64,000 nt of DNA from positions 372,001 through 436,000 of the forward strand of contig NZ_JACCBW010000002.1 in the NCBI RefSeq assembly GCF_013410035.1, read 5' to 3'. The notes under the pieces are model-generated. The model was not told the origin of the DNA, did not search any database, and saw nothing but the letters and a program-made list of their open reading frames with translations. Numbering within the stretch: position 1 is the first letter of the stretch; the number at the start of each line of letters is the position of its first letter. Source of the stretch: Nocardioides cavernae (lineage in GTDB: Bacteria > Actinomycetota > Actinomycetes > Propionibacteriales > Nocardioidaceae). A program made the translations under genes and the position numbers. Below are positions 59,881 to 64,000 of the stretch, piece by piece.

Positions 59881-61515
59881 ATGAGGCGCATCGCGGGTCT
59901 CCTCCTCCTCGCCGCGGGGCCGGTCCTGGTGCTGGGCGTCCTCTTCGTCCTGCCGGTGACCGGCATGGTCGCCGAGGGCTTCCTGGTCGACGGCCGCCTC
60001 GCGCCGGGTGCGGTCCTCGACGTGCTCGCCCGGCCGCGGGTGCACCGGGTGGCGTGGTTCACCGTGTGGACCTCGAGCGTCGCCACGCTGCTCGCCGTCG
60101 TGCTGGGCCTGCCCGCGGCGTACGCCCTCCACCGGCTCGCGCTGCCGGGGCGTACGGCCGTGCGCGCGGCGCTGCTGGTGCCGTTCGTGCTGCCCACCGT
60201 GGTCGTCGGCGTCGCCTTCCGCCAGCTGCTGGGGGAGGGCGGGCCGCTCGGCTCCCTCGGCCTCGACGGGACGCCCGTGGCGATCATCTGCGGGCTCGTC
60301 TTCTTCAACGTCGCCGTCGTGGTGCGCACCGTCGGCGCCGCCTGGGAGTCGCTCGACCCGCGGCCCGGCCAGGCCGCCGCCGCGCTCGGCGCCTCGCCGT
60401 GGCAGGTGCTCCGCACGGTGACGCTGCCGGCGCTGCGGCCCGCGATCGTCGGGTCGGCGAGCATCGTCTTCCTCTTCTGCGCGACCGCGTTCGGCATCGT
60501 GCTCACCCTCGGCGGCGTGCGCTACTCGAGCGTGGAGACCGAGATCTACCTGCTCACCACCACCATCTTCGACCTGCAGGCGGCGGCGGCCCTGTCCGTG
60601 CTGCAGATCGTCGTCGTGGTCGGGCTCCTCGCCCTCGCCGCGCGCCTGCGGGCGACCCCCGACCCGACGGCGCAGCGGGTCGTGGCGCCGGTGCGGGCCG
60701 TACGCCGCTCCGACGCGGCCGTCGTCGCCGCCACCCTGCTGGTGCTCGGCGCGATGCTGCTGCCGATCCTCACCCTCGTGCTCGGCTCCCTCTCGGTCGG
60801 CGACGGCTGGGGTCTCGCGAACTACCGCGCGCTCACCACCGCCGGGGACGACCAGGCGCTGCTCGTGCCGGTCACGACGGCGCTGCTGACCAGCCTGCGC
60901 ACCGCCGTCGACGCCACCTGGATGGCGCTCCTCGTGGGTGTCGTCGTGTCGGTCATCGTGACCCGCCGCTCGCACTCGGTCGCCGAGCGGCGGGTGCGCT
61001 CGACGCTCGACGGCTTCTTCATGCTGCCGCTCGGCGTCAGCGCGGTGACCCTCGGCTTCGGCTTCCTCATCACCCTCGACCAGCCGCCGCTCGACCTGCG
61101 CGACTCCCCGCTGCTCGTGCCGATGGCGCAGGCGCTGGTCGCGCTGCCGCTCGTGGTGCGGACCCTGACTCCGGTGCTGGGCAGCATCGACGACCGCCAG
61201 CGCCAGGCCGCCGCCTCCCTCGGGGCCTCCGCCTGGCGGACCCTGCTGACGGTGGACCTGCCCGTCGCGTGGAAGCCGGTGCTGGCCGCCAGCGGCTTCG
61301 CGTTCGCCGCCTCGCTGGGGGAGTTCGGTGCCACGTCCTTCCTCGCCCGCGACGACAGCCCCACGCTCCCCGTGGTGATCTTCCGGTTGATCGGGCACCC
61401 GGGTGAGATGAACTACGGCATGGCCCTCGCCGCGTCCGTCGTCCTCGCGGTCGCCACCGCCGTCGTGGTGCTCGCCGTCGAGCGGCTCCGCGTGCCCGGA
61501 CTGGGAGCCTTCTGA
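59881..61515 (+). CDS. thiP: Thiamine ABC-transporter permease
   Basis: 544 residues, a fused double permease with about twelve membrane helices. It has two EAA loops: AAAALGASPWQVLRTVTLPAL in the first half and AAASLGASAWRTLLTVDLP in the second. This duplication is typical of ThiP. It forms the channel for thiamine import. Its stop shares one base with the ATG of thiQ. Confidence 0.92.
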   Translation: MRRIAGLLLLAAGPVLVLGVLFVLPVTGMVAEGFLVDGRLAPGAVLDVLARPRVHRVAWFTVWTSSVATLLAVVLGLPAAYALHRLALPGRTAVRAALLVPFVLPTVVVGVAFRQLLGEGGPLGSLGLDGTPVAIICGLVFFNVAVVVRTVGAAWESLDPRPGQAAAALGASPWQVLRTVTLPALRPAIVGSASIVFLFCATAFGIVLTLGGVRYSSVETEIYLLTTTIFDLQAAAALSVLQIVVVVGLLALAARLRATPDPTAQRVVAPVRAVRRSDAAVVAATLLVLGAMLLPILTLVLGSLSVGDGWGLANYRALTTAGDDQALLVPVTTALLTSLRTAVDATWMALLVGVVVSVIVTRRSHSVAERRVRSTLDGFFMLPLGVSAVTLGFGFLITLDQPPLDLRDSPLLVPMAQALVALPLVVRTLTPVLGSIDDRQRQAAASLGASAWRTLLTVDLPVAWKPVLAASGFAFAASLGEFGATSFLARDDSPTLPVVIFRLIGHPGEMNYGMALAASVVLAVATAVVVLAVERLRVPGLGAF

Positions 61516-62519
61516 TGACCCTCGCCCTCACCGACGTCACCGTGCGCTACGGCGACACCGCCGCGGTCGACGACGTGTCCCTCGAGCTCGAGCCCGGTCA
61601 GGTGCTCGCCGTCCTGGGGCCGTCGGGATGCGGCAAGTCGACCCTGCTCCGCGCGGTCGCCGGGCTCGAGCCGCTCTCCGCCGGCGCGATCGCCTGGGAC
61701 GGCGCGGACCTGGCGGGCGTACCCACGCACAAGCGCGGCTTCGCGCTGATGTTCCAGGACGGCCAGCTCTTCGGGCACCTGAGCGTCGCGCGCAACGTGG
61801 CGTACGCCCTCCGCATCCGCCGCACCCCGTCGGCCCGCGTCGCCGCCCGGGTCCGCGAGCTGCTCGCGCTGGTCGGGCTGAGGGGCTACGGCGACCGGCT
61901 GCCCGGCACCCTGTCCGGCGGCGAGCGACAGCGGGTGGCGCTCGCGCGAGCCCTCGCGGTCGAGCCGCGGCTGATCCTGCTGGACGAGCCGCTCTCGGCC
62001 CTCGACGCCACGCTGCGCGAGCGCCTCGCGGGGGACCTCCGCAGCATCCTCCACGACGCCGGCACCACCGCGCTGCTCGTGACCCACGACCACGAGGAGG
62101 CATTCGCCCTCGCCGACCGGCTCGCCGTGATGCGGGCCGGACGCGTCGTGCAGGCGGGCGCGATCGACGAGGTGTGGCGCGAGCCCGTCGACGAGGACAC
62201 CGCGCTCTTCCTCGGGTACGCCCGCGTGCTGCGCGAGGACGCCGCGGCGCGGGTGCTGTCCGCGGCGGGGCTGCCCCCGGCGTACGCCGTCGCGCTGCGC
62301 CGCTCGGCGCTCGTCGTCGACCCGGCCGGTGCCGTGCGCGCCACCGTCGAGTCCGCGCGGGTGACACCGGAGCAGGTCCGTCTCGTGGTCGTGGCGGACG
62401 GCATCGGGGAGGTCGACGCGGTCGCGCCGCTCGGCAGCCGGTTGTCGCCCGGGGACGCGGTGGCGCTGCACGTCGACGTGACGCGTCTCGCGGTGCTGCC
62501 GATCACGGCGGAGGGTTGA
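61515..62519 (+). CDS. thiQ: Thiamine ABC-transporter ATPase
   Basis: 334 residues. Walker A GPSGCGKST, Q-loop MFQDGQLFGHL, signature LSGGERQRVALARAL, Walker B LILLDEPLSALD and H-loop THDHEE are intact. The C-terminal extension is longer than in enterobacterial ThiQ and may be regulatory. It powers the thiB-thiP system. Confidence 0.9.
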   Translation: MTLALTDVTVRYGDTAAVDDVSLELEPGQVLAVLGPSGCGKSTLLRAVAGLEPLSAGAIAWDGADLAGVPTHKRGFALMFQDGQLFGHLSVARNVAYALRIRRTPSARVAARVRELLALVGLRGYGDRLPGTLSGGERQRVALARALAVEPRLILLDEPLSALDATLRERLAGDLRSILHDAGTTALLVTHDHEEAFALADRLAVMRAGRVVQAGAIDEVWREPVDEDTALFLGYARVLREDAAARVLSAAGLPPAYAVALRRSALVVDPAGAVRATVESARVTPEQVRLVVVADGIGEVDAVAPLGSRLSPGDAVALHVDVTRLAVLPITAEG

Positions 62520-62527
62520 CGGCTCCC

Positions 62528-62540
62528 TAGACTGACGCCC
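62528..62540 (+). promoter_or_regulatory. Candidate -10 of leaderless PAP2 gene
   Basis: TAGACT (62528-62533) lies 7 nt before the GTG at 62541, without a ribosome binding site. Confidence 0.45.
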
Positions 62541-63587
62541 GTGCACAGACCGGCCTATGCCCTCCTCGTGGGAACCGCCGCCATCATGGGCGTCCTCGCG
62601 GTGACGGCCGCGATCACGCTGGACCGCCGGCTGGTCGACCCGGAGGGCTTCCTCGGCCCGGCCTGGCTGCGCCTCCCGCTGCTGGTGCTCGGCGCCTTCC
62701 TGCTCGACCTGCTGCCGCGGACGCTGTGGGGGTCGCGGATGAAGCCGGCCCTCATGCCGGCCATCGTCAAGGAGCGGATCCGCACCCACTGGGACCGTGA
62801 GCGCATCATCCTCGTGGTGCTCGGACTGGTGAGCTTCTACATCACCTACGTCTGCTACCGGAACCTCAAGTCGTTCCTCCCCTTCATCATGGGCGAGGAC
62901 AAGTACGACCGCGAGCTGCACCTCATCGACCGTGCGCTGATGTTCGGCCACGAGCCCGCGACGATCCTGCACACGATCTTCGGCACCGGCTTCTCCGCGC
63001 ACATCCTGTCCACGATCTACCTGTGGTTCCTGCCGCTGGTGCCGCTGGCGCTCGCCGCATGGCTGGTGTGGTCGCGCAACATCACCTTCGGCTACTGGTT
63101 CGCCACCTCGCAGTGCCTGGCCTGGTCGCTCGGCACGGCGTCCTACTACGCACTCCCCACCCTCGGTCCCGGCTTCCAGTACTCCTACCTCTACGCAGAC
63201 CTCCCCAACACGGGGTCGAGCGAGCTGATGGAGGCCTTGTTCTACGGACGCAAGGGAGTGATCCGCGACGGCGCCGAGGGAGCGGTGCAGTCCGTGGCGG
63301 GCTTCGCCTCCCTCCACGTCGCGATCACGCTGCTGGTCGCGCTGATGGTGCAGTACACCCTGCGCAACAAGATCCTTCGCATCGTCTTCTGGGTGAACTT
63401 CGCGATCACCGTCGTCGCGACCCTCTACTTCGGCTGGCACTACATCGCCGACGACCTCGCCGGCGTCGTGATCGCGCTCTTCTCCTTCTGGCTCGGTGGG
63501 TTGGCGAGCGGGCAGAAGTTCGACCGGCACGGGTTGGCCTCGCACCCGACCTCCACCACGAGCCAGGTCCCCGTCGACGCCGAGTGA
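62541..63587 (+). CDS. PAP2-family membrane phosphatase
   Basis: 348 residues with about six membrane helices. PAP2-like active-site stretches are GFASLHVAITL and YFGWHYIADDLAGV, supplying the two His and the Asp of the phosphatase mechanism. Such enzymes remove phosphate from lipid phosphates or transfer polar head groups, as in inositol-phosphoryl transferases. GTG at 62541; a -10 box 7 nt upstream suggests its own leaderless promoter, separate from the thiamine operon. Confidence 0.83.
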   Translation: MHRPAYALLVGTAAIMGVLAVTAAITLDRRLVDPEGFLGPAWLRLPLLVLGAFLLDLLPRTLWGSRMKPALMPAIVKERIRTHWDRERIILVVLGLVSFYITYVCYRNLKSFLPFIMGEDKYDRELHLIDRALMFGHEPATILHTIFGTGFSAHILSTIYLWFLPLVPLALAAWLVWSRNITFGYWFATSQCLAWSLGTASYYALPTLGPGFQYSYLYADLPNTGSSELMEALFYGRKGVIRDGAEGAVQSVAGFASLHVAITLLVALMVQYTLRNKILRIVFWVNFAITVVATLYFGWHYIADDLAGVVIALFSFWLGGLASGQKFDRHGLASHPTSTTSQVPVDAE

Positions 63588-63661
63588 CGGGCGGGCGTAC
63601 GCCGCCCCTCCTCCTCCCGCGCCCCCTCCCGCACCCACTCCCGCGGTGCCCCCGGATGAGG

Positions 63662-63709
63662 CTGGAGTCACCGGATATCCGGTGACCGCCGGCGTTCCAG
63701 GTCGAGATC
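63662..63709. repeat. 48-bp intergenic repeat, copy B
   Basis: Matches 47274-47321 at 44 of 48 positions. It contains the perfect 20-bp palindrome GTCACCGGATATCCGGTGAC (63667-63686). Confidence 0.85.
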
Positions 63710-63747
63710 CGTACGCATAACCCCGGATCTCGGGTGCAGAGCACCCC

Positions 63748-64000
63748 TCAGCTGGCCACCGCTCCCCGCGCCGCGAGCACCTTGCGGATGCGGGCCGCGA
63801 GCAGCTCGGGGCGGGCGAGATCGGCCCAGGTGACCCGGATGCAGGTCCATCCCGTGAGCAGGCAGACCAGCTCCTCGCGCTTCTTCTCGCGCATCACGAA
63901 GTCGGCGAGCGACTCGCCCTCCCGGCGGTGCTTCTCGTACTTCACGCGACCGTCGAACTCGACGAAGACCCCCACCTCGGGCCAAGCGAAGTCGAGGTAC
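63748..64000 (-). CDS. DUF559/VSR-like protein, C-terminal part
   Basis: The frame is open to the right window edge, so only the last about 83 residues are seen. They match the endonuclease-like C-terminus of DUF559/AbiEi-associated proteins: an Asp/Glu strand (FAWPEVGVFVEFDGRVKY), REGESLADFVMREKKRE, then GWTCIRVTWADL. The gene at 8676-9572 is a relative with the same GW-T--R-TW-D ending. It lies next to copy B of the 48-bp repeat. Confidence 0.65.
   Translation of the reverse strand, partial: YLDFAWPEVGVFVEFDGRVKYEKHRREGESLADFVMREKKREELVCLLTGWTCIRVTWADLARPELLAARIRKVLAARGAVAS

Noticed and set aside
59734..61398. A 554-residue minus-strand frame opposite thiP
   Set aside because: Gln/Arg/His-rich antisense shadow; thiP has two EAA loops and a riboswitch-controlled context.
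1..64000. tRNA, rRNA, prophage or plasmid-type replication genes
   Set aside because: None was recognised by reading either strand; a dedicated tRNA search was not possible, so a missed small RNA cannot be excluded.

Overview
The window is about 64 kb of very GC-rich DNA with short intergenic gaps, frequent GTG starts, many 4-nt start/stop overlaps and strong G/C preference at third codon positions. Together with GAF/ANTAR regulators, an F420-type oxidoreductase, a SigB/SigF-like sigma factor and a fused isobutyryl-CoA mutase, this points to a soil-type actinobacterium. Codon style and gene families look most like Nocardioides or a relative; that assignment is inference. It reads as ordinary chromosome: no phage, transposase, CRISPR array, rRNA or tRNA was seen.

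Left part (1-20.4 kb): a FAD oxidoreductase running off the edge, a HAD phosphatase, a GAF/ANTAR regulator, a LuxR-type regulator coupled to an F420-type flavin enzyme, and a CinA-type amidohydrolase. Next comes a fully overlapping four-gene redox operon (SDR, zinc alcohol dehydrogenase, heme-oxygenase-like di-iron protein, CDGSH iron-sulfur protein). A DUF559-like gene boxed by inverted repeats follows. Then a seven-gene minus-strand operon (9606-16382), in which every junction overlaps by 4 nt, encodes four glycosyltransferases, an SRPBCC protein, a phytoene-desaturase-like oxidoreductase and a methyltransferase. A regulator block follows: three GAF/ANTAR or ANTAR proteins, an AraC activator and a stress-type sigma factor.

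Middle part (20.4-44 kb): an amine/omega-amino-acid catabolic locus (DAO-type oxidase, class III aminotransferase, MmsA-type dehydrogenase, PucR regulator, cupin, aminobutyraldehyde-type dehydrogenase); small stress proteins including CsbD; a SurA-like lipoprotein; and a GntR-controlled region. The GntR gene lies between a DJ-1/hydrolase pair and a long plus-strand operon. That operon holds an iron alcohol dehydrogenase, an aldehyde dehydrogenase and a five-gene ABC importer with two different ATPases, suggesting uptake and stepwise oxidation of an alcohol or polyol. A response regulator and a MASE1-type histidine kinase diverge next to it.

Right part (44-64 kb): the fused mutase IcmF with a MarR regulator; a secreted copper-radical-oxidase-like protein followed by a membrane-anchored protein and a leaderless periplasmic-binding-like protein; a C-terminally truncated aldehyde dehydrogenase colliding with an ElaA-type acetyltransferase; a lipase-type hydrolase; a large secreted NIDO/Ig-like protein; a TPP riboswitch driving a thiamine ABC transporter (thiB-thiP-thiQ); a PAP2 membrane phosphatase; and a second DUF559-like gene cut by the window edge. 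A 48-bp palindrome-bearing repeat occurs at 47.3 and 63.7 kb.
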